64,000 bases of DNA. It comes from Lucinisca nassula (Eukaryota > Mollusca > Bivalvia > Lucinida > Lucinidae). Every line of letters begins with the position of its first letter. The stretch's first letter is position 1. The position numbers and the translations under genes are program-made. Shown one piece after another: positions 53,846-63,958 of the stretch. The notes under the pieces were generated by a model that had not been told where the DNA came from, searched no databases, and was given only the letters and a program-made list of their open reading frames with translations. The stretch is taken from the NCBI GenBank assembly GCA_963580285.1, contig OY757012.1:167698652-167762651 (forward strand), in the 5' to 3' direction.

Positions 53846-55335
53846 GATTGGATACAACATAAATGTTTTACGACAGACTGCATGGGTGGTAGTTAACCCC
53901 CAATCACGGTTGACAACTTTGCTCCTCTCTTTAATTGCACGCCGGTGGGTCAGGCCTCAGATTCTATGACGGTTCCAACGTAAAGGCTTATTGAGAATTA
54001 GAGATATCGTATTCAAGGTTGGTTGGTGCATGATGCTCTATCTCTGGTCGGGCCCATCGGAGTCTAACTGTTGGTTTTCTTTTGCTCCAGCATTTCAATG
54101 GTTTCTTGCTGTCGAGTCCTCATCGTTGTTTCATCTCTGTGGTTGTTTGATTATTTGTGTTCACGGAGATGTTGGACTGATGAATTAGGAGGCCTTCATA
54201 AGGACTGAACAAATTATTTGTCTAAATCGCGGCGGAAGTAAGGGCGAGGATTGTGGCCACGTAAAATCGATTAAAGCCTCCCATTGGAATTTGTTTCCGC
54301 TGACCGTTCCAAGGCGGTCCTTCTGTCGCGGTTTATTTTTTTATTGTTTATCTTTGGGTGTTTGTGTCGCTTATATAATTTTATTTTGGATTGCCTATTG
54401 GCCATTTTGTGGGAAAGTAACTGTTTTTTTGGCTTTCCGCTGTTGGTGTTTCCATTAGGTCTGTTGTTTCATGTTTGTGTTTCTTCCCCTTTGGCGTCTC
54501 TGATGGGAGCTGTGGGTTGATTGTATTAATACCTGATTAGCCCCCGCTTCTATTTTACTGAGAATTAGAGAGATCTAATTCAATGTAATGTTGATTGGTG
54601 CCTGATGCTCTGTCTCTGGTTGGGCCCATCGGAGTCTAACTGTTGGTTTTCTTTTGCTCCAGCATTTCAGTGGTTTCTTGCTGTCGAGTCCTCACCGTTG
54701 TTTCATCTCTGTGGTTGTTTGATTTTTTGTGTTCACGGATGCTGCACTGATGAGTTAGGAGGCCTTCAATGCGGACTGAACAGAGTATTTGTCTATATCG
54801 CGACGGAAGTAAGGGCGAGGATTGTGGCCACGTAAAATCGATTTAAGCCCCCAAGTGGAATTCACTGACCGTTCCCAGGCGGTTCTTCTGTCGCGGTTTA
54901 TTTTTGTTATAGTTTGTCTTTGAGTGTTTGTATCGCTTATAATGTTTTGTTTTGGATGGCAAGTTGGCCATTTTGTGGGAAAGTAACTGTCCTTTTGGCT
55001 TTCCGCTAATGACGTTCCAATATGGTCTGTTGTTTCATGTTTGTGTTACTTTCCCTTTGGTGTCTCTGGTGGGAGTTGTGGGTCAATTGTATCGATTCAT
55101 GATCATTGCCTTCACTTCTATTTTAATGTATGTATCGCTTATATATTTTTGTTTTGGATAGCCGATTGGCCATTCTATGGGAGAGTAACTGTCATTTTGG
55201 CTTTTCGCTATTGATGTTTTCATTTGGGTCTAGTTATTTCATGTTTACGTTTCTTTCCCTTTGGTATCTCTGATGGGAGATTTGTGTTAGTTGTATCGAT
55301 TCCTGATCATTGCCTTCACTTCTATTTTGCAATCA
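53846..55335 (+). mobile_element. Three Penelope-like 3' regions in tandem
   Basis: The end signal CTTCACTTCTATTTT or its variant is reached three times: near 54558, 55124 and 55329. Unit 1 starts at the coding end (GTTGACAACTTTGCTCCTC). Unit 2 restarts at GAGAATTAGAGAGATCTAAT (54561). Unit 3 restarts only at TGTATCGCTTATATATTTTTG (about 55130). Units share GGCCACGTAAAATCGATT and GGCCATTTTGTGGGAAAG. Head-to-tail partial copies of this kind are characteristic of Penelope-like elements. Confidence 0.75.
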
Positions 55336-55753
55336 AAACGCAGCATATACGAGTGTGTATCTCACGCGTAACAAATGCGAAACAACTGTGCATGCTCTGT
55401 AAAGTTGATACTAGTTTGTAAGGTAACGGAGCGCTTAAAGCACATAGGGGCGCTGAGTGTTTTTCGTGTTCTTATCTGTATCTTTAATTTTCATTTCAGT
55501 TGACAATGGGCAATGTGCATTGGAGAACAAACCATGATCAAAGGCGGAAATGCTAAACGATGATAAAAATTCCAAATTAAACGTGTACATTTACATCGGT
55601 AAAATTGTTGGAAAGATTGTCCTCAAAAATCCATAGGATGCGTTTTGTGAAAATTAAAGCTTGCAGAAAAAAATGGAAATTGTTCAAAAACGATGATATC
55701 CGTAAACTGAAATTAAAATCTAAACCACGACAATTTAAAAAAAAAAAACAATG

Positions 55754-56030
55754 CATCACGTGAACAAGTCAGTGAAATGAAGACCCCCTTAAACCCACTT
55801 TATATAGAGAAAACTGAGGTTTACGGGGGTATTCATTATTTTTCTTATTTCTGCTCCAAGACATAGGTTTTGGGTACTTGTTAGAACTGCCTCAATGAGG
55901 CGGCTGTAACGAGCACACACAACCTATGTTTTGAGCATTTATAGGAAAAATATGAAGGATTTTCGTCAGAAAAGTAGCCATTTTGGAGATGTGCAAAATG
56001 CACAATGCCGTACGGCTGTGTTATCGTATT
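55754..56030 (+). mobile_element. Hairpin MITE family B
   Basis: CATCACGTGAACAAGTCAGTG to GGCTGTGTTATCGTATT. Hairpin near 55855-55930 around GAACTGCCTCAATGAGGCGG, with a few mismatches. Confidence 0.85.
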
Positions 56031-57028
56031 ATCTCGACATTTAATCGGTACATAACCTTACCTTTCAGCTTGTGTCGTTTATTTTCTAAAGACTAACAGA
56101 AAAATGTCGGCTTAACAAGAAAATTGAAATTTTGTAGATCTAGATCAGGCGGCTTGTTAATTTGCTTAAGTGTGTGGATATGTTTTATCACAAATTCTAA
56201 CACAGCGCGCCTATATAGGCAATGGAAAACAACTGTGTTTTATTCTACAACAAATCACGGCAAGGAAGAGCGTGACGAGTGTCGTCATTAAAAACTGCCA
56301 ATTTATGACGTCAATAGTCGATTTCCTTGACGTTAGACGGTGTAACGTCATTTTCTCGCATCGAAAACGTTAGAAAAGGATATAAATGGATGTGTTTCAG
56401 TCGATAATATTCGCGCTCGTGATTTGTCTACTTTACAACTGACCTCCAAACTGTGATTTATTACTCAACAAATCACAGTTAGAGCTGATCTATTTCTTAA
56501 ACATTCAGTAACTCCGAACGTGTTTCAAAATGCTGCAAAACAATTTGAAGATCTTGGTTCTTGTTTGGTTCTCGTTACACTGCTGTCAATGAGAAAATTC
56601 CTTTAAATAGTTTGAGCAATGTATTTGTATTTCACTTGAAAGACTGCATCTCTGTGACGGCTTGGCGTACAATTTGTTTGATATTAAATCTCGAAAGAAT
56701 ATTGGGTGACAGTATTTTTGTTCTGGCGGTTCGGGAAAATTATTGCCAGGTAGAACAGATTCGATAAGATATAAATATGCGATAGACAACATGCTTGGTT
56801 GTCGAGCCTTTTACAGCGGGCAACGTTTACAACGGACAATTGGACAGCGGACAACTTTGCTATGCTCTTTTGATAAATGACAATGGGCCGGTCTTCGGAC
56901 TCTATGACAGCTTCATCATCAATCTTTTTAAGAGGGTAGATTTCGAGTTTTTTGTCCTAAATGTTCTATTTTTCTACTTATCTGATGACGTTGTTGGTTC
57001 CTAATCTTGATTCATGATTGCAGTAATT
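56031..57028. other. Unannotated, possible unique DNA
   Basis: This is the longest stretch in the right half without a recognised repeat. It has several TGACGTCA-like words (GACGTCAATAG, AACGTCATTTTC) at 56300-56355 and a small palindrome AACTGTGATTT / AAATCACAGTT at 56449-56480. Open frames of 60-70 codons have no motif. If any host regulatory DNA is present in the window, this is a candidate, but nothing proves it. Confidence 0.35.
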
Positions 57029-57340
57029 ATGTTTGTTTGTTTGTTTGTTTGTTTGATTTGAGGTTAACGTCCCCGTCAACACTGTAAAGGTCATTTTGGA
57101 GACGTTGCTTCCAATTTTGTGGGACTTTTACCCGACATTGAGATGAAATGACATCTCAAGCCCGGTCGCCCAATGAAACCAATAGGGTTTATTAGCATGG
57201 ACGGTCCGCCTCGCACCGCGGTTCCTGGACAGGCTTAGATCCTCTTAGAGGTTTACCAGTACTAGTGTGCGGGCCGGATTCAGCTCTGCGTGCAAGCATC
57301 ATGCAGCCCATATATTTCTTCAAGCCCATATGGGCGGGGA
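57029..57340 (-). repeat. S1 SINE-like element, complete
   Basis: Tail TTTGTTTGATTTGAGGTTAACG at the left (with extra TTTG units) and head TCAAGCCCATATGGGCGGGG at the right. Confidence 0.85.
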
Positions 57341-57356
57341 TCGATTGCAGTAATTA

Positions 57357-57898
57357 TATTACGTGAACAAATCTACGCAAGTAACACCCAAGAACCCCAC
57401 TTTATATAGAGAAAACTGGGGTATACGGAGGTACACATCATTTTTTCTTATTTCTGCTCCAAGACATAGGTTGTAGGTACTCGTTAGTCCAATGAGCACC
57501 CACAATCTATTTTTGCATCATAAATAAAAAATATCACTGATTTTCATCAGAAAAGTAAGTATTTTGGAGATGTGAAACAAAAATGCACTATGTCCAACGC
57601 ATTACGAAAACACGCCTATACAAATACGATGTAAATTTTACCGCCTAAAAACGAATTTTTTAAATGAAAAATTGTGATATTTTTTGTTATTTCTGCTCTA
57701 ACATATAGATTGTGGGTACTCGTTAGAACCGCCTCGATGAGGCGGGTCTCACGAGTACCCACAATCTATATGTTAGAGCGGAAATAAAAAAAATAATGTT
57801 TACCCCTGCAAACCCCAGTTTTTTCTATATAAAAATGGGGTTCGTGGGGGTCAGAATCATATAGGCGCGTTTTCTTGATGGAGTGTGTTATCGTAATG
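57357..57898 (+). mobile_element. Family B MITE interrupted by family A
   Basis: Left part ACGTGAACAAATCTACGC to TGCACTATGTCCAACG. The last 18 bases of B (GAGTGTGTTATCGTAATG) reappear at 57881-57898, after the A copy. The B hairpin is shortened (CGTTAGTCCAATGAGC). Confidence 0.85.
57600..57880 (-). mobile_element. Hairpin MITE family A, nested in family B
   Basis: CATTACGAAAACACGCCTAT to GGCGCGTTTTCTTGATG. Near-perfect hairpin at about 57695-57785 around GAACCGCCTCGATGAGGCGG. G borders both ends, and joining the flanks recreates family B with one extra base. Confidence 0.9.
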
Positions 57899-58604
57899 AA
57901 GTCAAACTTCGATAGCTCGAATACCTTTCGGACCATAAAATTGTTCGAGGTACTAGTAGTTCTATCTACTGAGGGTTAGTCATAGCGCCAAGTTAGCAAG
58001 CAAGATGGGGATGACTTAAGAATGTGTTATCGATTTTATATATAAATAAAGCCACGAAAACACGCCTGTATAATTCTGACCCCCTTGAACCCCACTTTTA
58101 TACAGTAAAACTGGGGCTTTCAGGGGTAAACCTTATCTTTCTAATTTCTGCTCTCAAATATAGATTGTGGGTACTCGTTAGAACCGCCTCGATGAGGTGG
58201 TTCTAACAAGTTCCCTAAGTCTATATTCTAGAGGGTACTCGTTAGAACCGCCTCGGTTCTAACAAGTACCCTAAGTACTCGTTAGAACCGCCTCGATGAG
58301 GCGGTTCTAACAAGTACCCTAAGTCTATATTTTAGAGCAGAAATAAGAAAAATATCACAATTTTTAATCTAAAATTTTCGTTTTTAGGTGGTAAAACGTC
58401 CAATGTTTGTGTACTTGTAGAGGCGTGTTTTCATAATGAGAATCTCCTTAATGAGTACACGCGTCATTCATATCCAAGATAGAATCAGAAAAACCTTCCT
58501 TAATTGTCCTTTATATTTCAATATCTGGAGCTAGGGACTTGATTGCGAGTTCGATTTAGAAATTGTAAAATGGCCATAAGTGTTTGAGTTATTAAAGTTC
58601 CACT
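57899..58604. mobile_element. Family C pogo-like MITE interrupted by family A
   Basis: The left end AGTCAAACTTCGATAGCTCG and the right end (complement CAGTGGAACTTTAATAACTC) are inverted. Part of the C hairpin's right arm (AATGAGTACACGCGTCATTC) follows the A copy directly; the left arm is not visible. Confidence 0.65.
58052..58439 (+). mobile_element. Family A MITE with tripled hairpin
   Basis: CACGAAAACACGCCTGTATA to GGCGTGTTTTCATAATG. The core GTACTCGTTAGAACCGCCTC occurs three times with its complements (about 58165-58335), separated by AAGTCTATATTCTAGAGG and CCTAAGTACTCG. The usual copy has it once. Confidence 0.85.
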
Positions 58605-58907
58605 GTTGTTGTTTTACTCTGTATATTGCTGTTCATAAATCAGTTTTGAGAAAGGATAACTCCATGCTGGTCAATCTGTTCTTTTTTTTCATTAGTTGTA
58701 TGTTCGGAAACCTTAGTAGTTACTTTTTTCTGTTGACCGTCCAAGGCTATCGTTCTTGTATGTGTTAATTGTGAGTTGGGTGAGTGAGTGAGTGTTTGAG
58801 TTTTACGTCCCACCAACAGCTAAGGTCATACGGAGACGGGACCTCGGTTTAAAGACTATTGTGAGTTGGTGTATGTCTTGTTCTGTGTTTTTTTGTATGC
58901 CACCGTG
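58605..58907. other. Spacer with SINE scrap
   Basis: GTTTGAGTTTTACGTCCCACC, GCTAAGGTCATACGGAGACG (58790-58858) is a reversed SINE-tail fragment shared with 33255-33310. GAGT repeats precede it. Confidence 0.45.
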
Positions 58908-59195
58908 CATCACGAAAACACGCCTTTATAAGTTTGACCCCCTTGAACTCGAGATTTATATAGTAAAACTGGGGTTTGCAGGAGCAAACCCTTTTTTTCC
59001 TTATTTCTGCTTTAAAATATAGATTTTGGGTACGCGTTGGAACCGCCTCGATGAGGCGGCTCTAACGAGTAGGCCTACCCACAATCTATATTTTGAGCAG
59101 AAATAAGAAACAAAATCACAATTGTTCATCTTAAAAGTTTCATTTTTTTTGCGATAAAGGTTACAATATATTTGTATAGGCGTGTTTTCGTAATG
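58908..59195 (+). mobile_element. Hairpin MITE family A
   Basis: CATCACGAAAACACGCCTTT to GGCGTGTTTTCGTAATG. Hairpin near 59015-59105, with a short insert in its right arm (GAGTAGGCCTACCCAC). The single flanking bases differ (G, T). Confidence 0.85.
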
Positions 59196-59299
59196 TCACT
59201 AACACTTTTTCTTCTTTTGTTGACTTGAAATGCCTGCTTTCAGTCATTGTGGCTTTTCCTGGGTATCAGTTTCCCTTTTTTTTTCTTCATTTTAAACCA

Positions 59300-59515
59300 T
59301 TTTATACAGGAAACCCGAAAAAGGCCCTTTGAAAACAGTGCAGGTCCTGATCGGACACGGGCGTCTGATCACGGCCTTCACTGTTTGCAAAAGAAGGCTC
59401 TGCAATTTTGTTATCAACGGCTAAAAGCAAGTCAGACAATACCCCAAAATTTTGCAATTGGCTCCTGCTATATATATAAGGTGGAGGATTCCATTTGATA
59501 CAAAATAGGTTTAGA
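59300..59515 (-). mobile_element. piggyBac-like MITE, reversed and decayed
   Basis: The palindrome AACAGTGCAGGTCCTGATCG to GATCACGGCCTTCACTGTT lies at the left. GGTGGAGGATTCCATTTGATAC at the right mirrors the left end of the copies at 21666, 29982 and 47251. The TTAA borders have decayed. Confidence 0.65.
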
Positions 59516-59746
59516 GACGCCACCCCATTATTTACGTTCTGAGTTCAGCGCTCCGGGATCTAACCTATGTACATGTACGAGTAATTCCTCTGAATTTCGG
59601 TCAGATTGTTGTTGAGTCCTCAAGCGTGACCCATGATTGTCTAAATTCATACATTTTTTAACAAGATGTTGTTTTTTTCTGACCTAATGCAGTCAACTTT
59701 AATAGCTCGTACAAATTTAGGACTATGAAAAAGTGTCCGAGCAAAG

Positions 59747-60343
59747 CATTACGAGAACACGCCTATACAAATACATTGCCACCTTTATCGCCGAAAAAAT
59801 GAAGATTTTAAGATGAAAAATTACGATATTTTTCTTATTTCAGCTCAAAATATAGACGGTGGGTTCTCGTTAGAACCACCTCATCGAGGCGGTTCTAACG
59901 AGTACCCACAATCTTTATTTTAGAGCAGAAATAAGAAAAATATGTTTTACCCCTGCAAACCCCAGTTCTACTATATAAAATTGGGGTTCGAGGCGGTTCT
60001 AACGAGTACCCACAATCTATATTTTAGAGCAGAAATAAGAAAAATATGTTTTACCCCTGCAAACCCCAGTTTTACTATATAAAATTGGGGTTCGAGATGT
60101 ATACAACTACATTCATTGTAAACTCTACCGCCGAAAAAAACGAACATTTTAAGATAAAGAATTGTGATATTTTTCTTATTTCTGTTTTTCTTTTTTTCTG
60201 CTTCAGCAGAAATAAGAAAGTACCCACAATCCATATTTTGAGCAGAAATAAAAAAAATAAGGCTTACCTATGTAAACCCCAGTTTTACTATAAAAAAATG
60301 GGGTTCAAGGGGGTCAAAATTATATAGGTGTGTTTTCGTGATG
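59747..60343 (-). mobile_element. Family A MITE with internal duplications
   Basis: CATTACGAGAACACGCCTAT to GGTGTGTTTTCGTGATG. About twice the usual length: the segment from CGGTTCTAACGAGTACCCAC through CCCCTGCAAACCCCAGTT to TTGGGGTTCGAG is present twice (about 59892-59995 and 59995-60095). A partial second body follows. G borders both ends. Confidence 0.8.
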
Positions 60344-60402
60344 GATAGTTCGAACTAGTGAGGATTAATCTGAAGGCAAAGTGGGTATGAATTTAGGATA
60401 CC

Positions 60403-60955
60403 CATCACGCAAACACGCCTATATTTGTTTGTTTTGTTTGATTTGAGGTTTAACGTCCCCGTCAACACTGTAAAGGTCATTTTGGAGACATTGCTTCCAT
60501 TTTGTGGGACTTTTACCCGACATTGAGTTGAAATGACATCTCAAGCCCTGTCTCCCAATGAAACCAATAGGGTTTATTAGCATGGACAGTCCGCCTCGCA
60601 CCGCGGTTGCTGGATAGGCTTAGATCCTCCAAGCGGTTTACCAGTACTAGTGTGCGGGCCGGATTCAGCTCTGCGTGGAAGCATCATGCAGCCCATATAT
60701 TTCACCTATATAATTTTGACCCCCTTGAACCCCACTTTTATATAGTAAAACTGGGGTTTACAGGGGTAAACCAATTTTTTTTTCTTATTTATGCTCTAAA
60801 ATATAGATCGCCTCGATGAGGCGGTTTTTACGAGTACCCACAATCTATATTTAGAGCAGAAATAAGATAACTATCACAATTTTTCATCTAAAATTTTTCT
60901 TCATTTTTTCGGCGATATAGGTGGCAATGTATTTGTATAGGCGTGTTTGCGTAAT
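60403..60955 (+). mobile_element. Family A MITE interrupted by an S1 SINE
   Basis: CATCACGCAAACACGCCTAT to GGCGTGTTTGCGTAAT. The S1 copy sits 20 bases from the left tip. The hairpin's left arm is shortened (ATATAGATCGCCTCGATGAG). Confidence 0.85.
60426..60702 (-). repeat. S1 SINE-like element with target duplication
   Basis: Tail TTTGATTTGAGGTTTAACG at the left, head GCATCATGCAGCCCATATAT at the right, and CCTATAT of the host MITE on both sides (60418-60424, and again just after the element near 60706). The extreme head is missing. Confidence 0.8.
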
Positions 60956-60984
60956 CATGCGTTTGACCTACTATGAAACGAAAG

Positions 60985-61041
60985 TGTACTCATTAGAATC
61001 ATCTCTTCGACGCGATTCTAATGAGTACATGCAACATACAT
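60985..61041. repeat. Family C hairpin, partly decayed
   Basis: GTGTACTCATTAGAATCATC and GCGATTCTAATGAGTACATG around TCTTCGAC. Same core theme, with mutated GCCTC in the left arm. Confidence 0.7.
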
Positions 61042-61431
61042 TTTCAAGAAAAAAATACCCATAGGAGTGATGGGAAAAATCCCCCAGGGACTCAAGAATG
61101 AAAACAAACGCATGTATTTTAGACCTTGTGCTGGTCGTCTTTAACTGAGAGGTCAACAATGAAATAAAACTACTGTGTGTCATTGACAGAAAGAAACCTT
61201 GCAAGCTCAAATGATTCATGCAAACGTTTATAACAGCTATATGAGCCACGTCATGGGATTGTTTTTTTTTTTTCCTTTTTGTTCGCTGTTTGGAAAGTAC
61301 AAGACCTGTTATATTCGTGTCTATAATTTCAAGAACTTTGATATTCTGTGTAGCTAGCCAGACTGTTCTGTATCTAACCAGGTCACAACTTCCGAAGACA
61401 GACTTTCTTGTGACGTGGCTCTATCAATGAC

Positions 61432-61590
61432 GTGTGCAATGACACGCATTTGATCAACAGGCAGGATGGCACGTACACCCGAGTCAAAACCATAGTAAAC
61501 TGTCTTGATTCTGTTGAAGCACTGCTTTCTGTCAAGAAACTAGAAAAACACTTCCTTTTTCTTGTTAATCAAGGTATAAAAGACATTTAT
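61432..61590 (+). other. Possible exon, weak
   Basis: A frame with mixed, non-repetitive residues (DGTYTRVKTIVNCLDSVEAL, then LSVKKLEKHFLFLVNQ) lies between a possible acceptor (TTTGATCAACAG at about 61459) and a possible donor (AATCAAGGTATAAAAG). No family is recognised, and splice-like words are common by chance. The frame downstream becomes hydrophobic and runs into a repeat hairpin, which is less gene-like. Confidence 0.15.
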
Positions 61591-61782
61591 TGTTGTCTAA
61601 ATCGTACCGTGTTGCTTGTATTATCATTAATGAGCAAATGGATAAACAATGACGTCATATTTTACGATATGAAAGCGACAAATATAATTCTATATTTAGG
61701 CTGTCTGTTGGTAATTTCCTATCTTTTATTGCAATTTTTCTCTCGGGGAAACTATATTTGTGCCAGCACCTCGCATAGGCGA

Positions 61783-61853
61783 CCAGCAAAGGCTCGGGCA
61801 AGACGGCGCATGCGCGTGCACAAGCGCAGTCTCGCCTGAACCTTTGCTGCTCA
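61783..61853. repeat. GC-rich hairpin repeat, copy 2
   Basis: GACCAGCAAAGGCTCGGGCA and CTCGCCTGAACCTTTGCTGC are decayed arms around GCGCATGCGCGTGCACAAGC. Related to 671-736. Confidence 0.6.
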
Positions 61854-61937
61854 CAGGCTTTGGGTATCTTCATGCTAGAGTTCATTTGTCAAACAACATT
61901 ATTTGGCTGAACATATACATTTGAAGAATCATTAATT

Positions 61938-61940
<3 letters not shown>

Positions 61941-62008
<68 letters not shown>
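61941..62008. repeat. TA microsatellite
   Basis: About 34 TA units without interruption. Shorter TA-rich tracts and repeats of GCCCCACA with TATATATGTCGCCCC follow to about 62650. Confidence 0.95.
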
Positions 62009-62013
<5 letters not shown>

Positions 62014-62351
62014 TGGTCATGATATGGGGTGGTCGTGTCTAAACCGAGATAAGTGGCGCAAAATTTTAACCGAGATATGAGGCATATATACTATATATAT
62101 ATAAAGCCCCACATTGCAATTTATATATGTCGCCCCACAAACATAATGTTCACGAAAATGTGAATCCTTCGTTTTATGTGTTTTGTTTAGTTCCATTACG
62201 CAAGCCAGATATCGTTGATCTATATATCTATACATTTTTTACCTAGCTAAGTGGTAGAAAATGTTAACCCAGATATGAGGCATATATATATTAAACATAT
62301 ATAGAGCCCCACAATACCAACCCAGATATGAGGCATGTATATATTATACAT

Positions 62352-62586
62352 TTTTTTTTTTTTTTTGGTTTGGGTTTTACGGCCCTTTCAAGATTATTTC
62401 ACTCATATCGAGCCGATCGTTAATCAGAGGTGGGCGAAAACCGGAGTACCCGGAGAAAAACCACCTGACCTTCCGTTGCAGAACTTGGCGTCTCACACGT
62501 GGCCCGAGCGAGGCTCGAACCTACGGCGGTGAGAGACCTAATGACTAAGAGTCAGCGCTCTTATCCACTAGGCCACGGAGGCCCGT
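62352..62586 (-). repeat. S4 tRNA-derived SINE, full length, 14-bp duplication
   Basis: TATATATTATACAT flanks it at 62338-62351 and 62587-62600. In its own orientation: head CCTCCGTGGCCTAGTGGAT (A box), TAGGTTCGAGCC (B box), body GGCCACGTGTGAGACGCC, tail GATCGGCTCGATATGAGTG to GGGCCGTAAAACCC and poly-A. The longer spacing between the boxes suggests a tRNA with an extra arm (Ser- or Leu-like). The boxes are intact enough for pol III transcription in principle. Confidence 0.9.
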
Positions 62587-62600
62587 TATATATTATACAT

Positions 62601-63159
62601 ATATAAAGCCCCACAATACCCTTTATATATGTCGCCCCACAAACATTACGTTCATGAAAAATACAAAAAAATCCTTGTTTTTATTCGTCTTCTCTAGTGC
62701 CATACATCCGCGAATTTCGTAAACGTGTATGCCTCTACGTTACGTGGTTCGGAGTAAAGCCTCAGTCTCCCCGCTACGTAGTGAGGGCTATGCTTTACTA
62801 CATGTACATTAATTTTGCGCCGTTTTGTAGGGAAGCGATACCAAGCAATAACTACAAAAAAAACAACAAAAAAAACCTGAAACGTAATAAAACGTAGAAT
62901 AAAACGTAGCAAATATATTAAGGCGTAGGAAACCGATTGTTATGCGTATTATCGCGCTATACTGCTTTTTACGTTTTTATAGGTATTGACGTTTTAGTGC
63001 GTTTCTTTTCGTACGGGTTTTTGCAAGGTATACGCTACGCTAAGAATTTTAAAGCAAACGCAGTTGGGTCACATATTTAGCCATATACATGTATAACCGT
63101 GTGCACTACGCTAGAAATAGCAATTTTGTGGGAAAGTTACTGTCCTGTTGGCTATCCGC
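62601..63159. other. Unannotated spacer
   Basis: ACGTAGG/ACGTAA-type words recur near 62730-62960 (CTCTACGTTACGTGG, CGCTACGTAGTGAGG, AAACGTAGAATAAAACGTAG). No gene recognised. Confidence 0.4.
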
Positions 63160-63272
63160 TAGATTTCATGATCAATCTTACCGAAAGAATGTTGCCGACC
63201 CCAGCAAGTACCGAACCCGCGTCCTCCTGATCAGCAGTCAGACGTGCGTACGACTGAGCTATAGAGGCGGCG
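63160..63272 (-). repeat. S3 SINE head
   Basis: Reversed: GATTTCATGATCAATC, then the B-box side GTACCGAACCCGCGTCC and the A-box side CGACTGAGCTATAGAGGC. Body and tail are missing. Confidence 0.7.
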
Positions 63273-63301
63273 AATACTTTTGTATCACAAAAATTAATCC
63301 T

Positions 63302-63599
63302 GCCCGCGCCCATCAGGCCTGACGAAATAGATGGGCTGCATGATGCTTCAAAGCAGAGCTGAAACCGACCCGTAAACGAGTACTGGTAAGCGGCTTAGAT
63401 AATCTAAGCCTGCCCAGGCAATGCGGTGCGAGTCGGACCGTCCATGCTTAGACACATTATGGGTTTCATTGGGTGGCAAGGCTTGAGATGTCATTTCATC
63501 TCAATGTCGGGTAAAAGTCCCACAAAATTGGACGCAAGGTCTCCAAAATGACCTTTACAGTGTTGACGGGGACGTTAAACCTCAGATCAAACAAACAAA
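63302..63599 (+). repeat. S1 SINE-like element, complete
   Basis: GCGCCCATCAGGCCTGACGA to GACGTTAAACCTCAGATCAA with a CAAACAAA tail. Confidence 0.85.
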
Positions 63600-63788
63600 A
63601 TCTCAACAATTAAATTCAATTTTTGGTCGATTGTTTGTCAAACGACCCGAAGTTATAATGGGTATTAGGTTTTCTTTGCTAAAGTCCACGTGGTTTTAAC
63701 AAATTTATAGGAAAATAGCCGCGTTGAGGTCAGAGTATTGCGTCAGAGTGTTATCTAGAGAATTTGGACTGGAATCAAGTGTTGTGTT

Positions 63789-63858
63789 TGACAACCAGTG
63801 TAGACACAGATCAGACGCCGTTGAACGCGATGTCTGATCATGGTCTACCGTGTTTGCT
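63789..63858. repeat. GATCAGAC palindrome, decayed
   Basis: TGACAACCAGTGTAGACACA, GATCAGACGCCGTTGAACGC, GATGTCTGATCATGGTCTAC. Same palindrome family as the TTAA-flanked elements; no ends seen. Confidence 0.55.
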
Positions 63859-63919
63859 TACGTACGCGATATCGTATCAGGGTCTATACAAATATCTTAC
63901 AATGCAGGTCTGTAAAAGT

Positions 63920-63958
63920 TAGTGTTGACGGGGACGTTAAACTTTAAATCAAACAAGT
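63920..63958 (+). repeat. S1 tail scrap
   Basis: GTGTTGACGGGGACGTTAAAC and TTTAAATCAAACAAG only. Confidence 0.65.

Larger units (their letters stand above)
59692..61130. mobile_element. Family C-type MITE holding two family A copies
   Basis: Starts CAGTCAACTTTAATAGCTCG. Pieces remain at 59692-59746, 60344-60402 (ATAGTTCGAACTAGTGAGG) and 60956 onwards, including its hairpin at 60985-61041. The right end is not clear. Confidence 0.5.

Noticed and set aside
58165..58335. Regularly spaced hairpins resembling a CRISPR-like array
   Set aside because: The repeats are palindromes inside a MITE, have no unique equal-length spacers, and the DNA is eukaryotic.
61941..62008. TA tract as an origin or unwinding element
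   Set aside because: A plain microsatellite; nothing nearby supports an origin.
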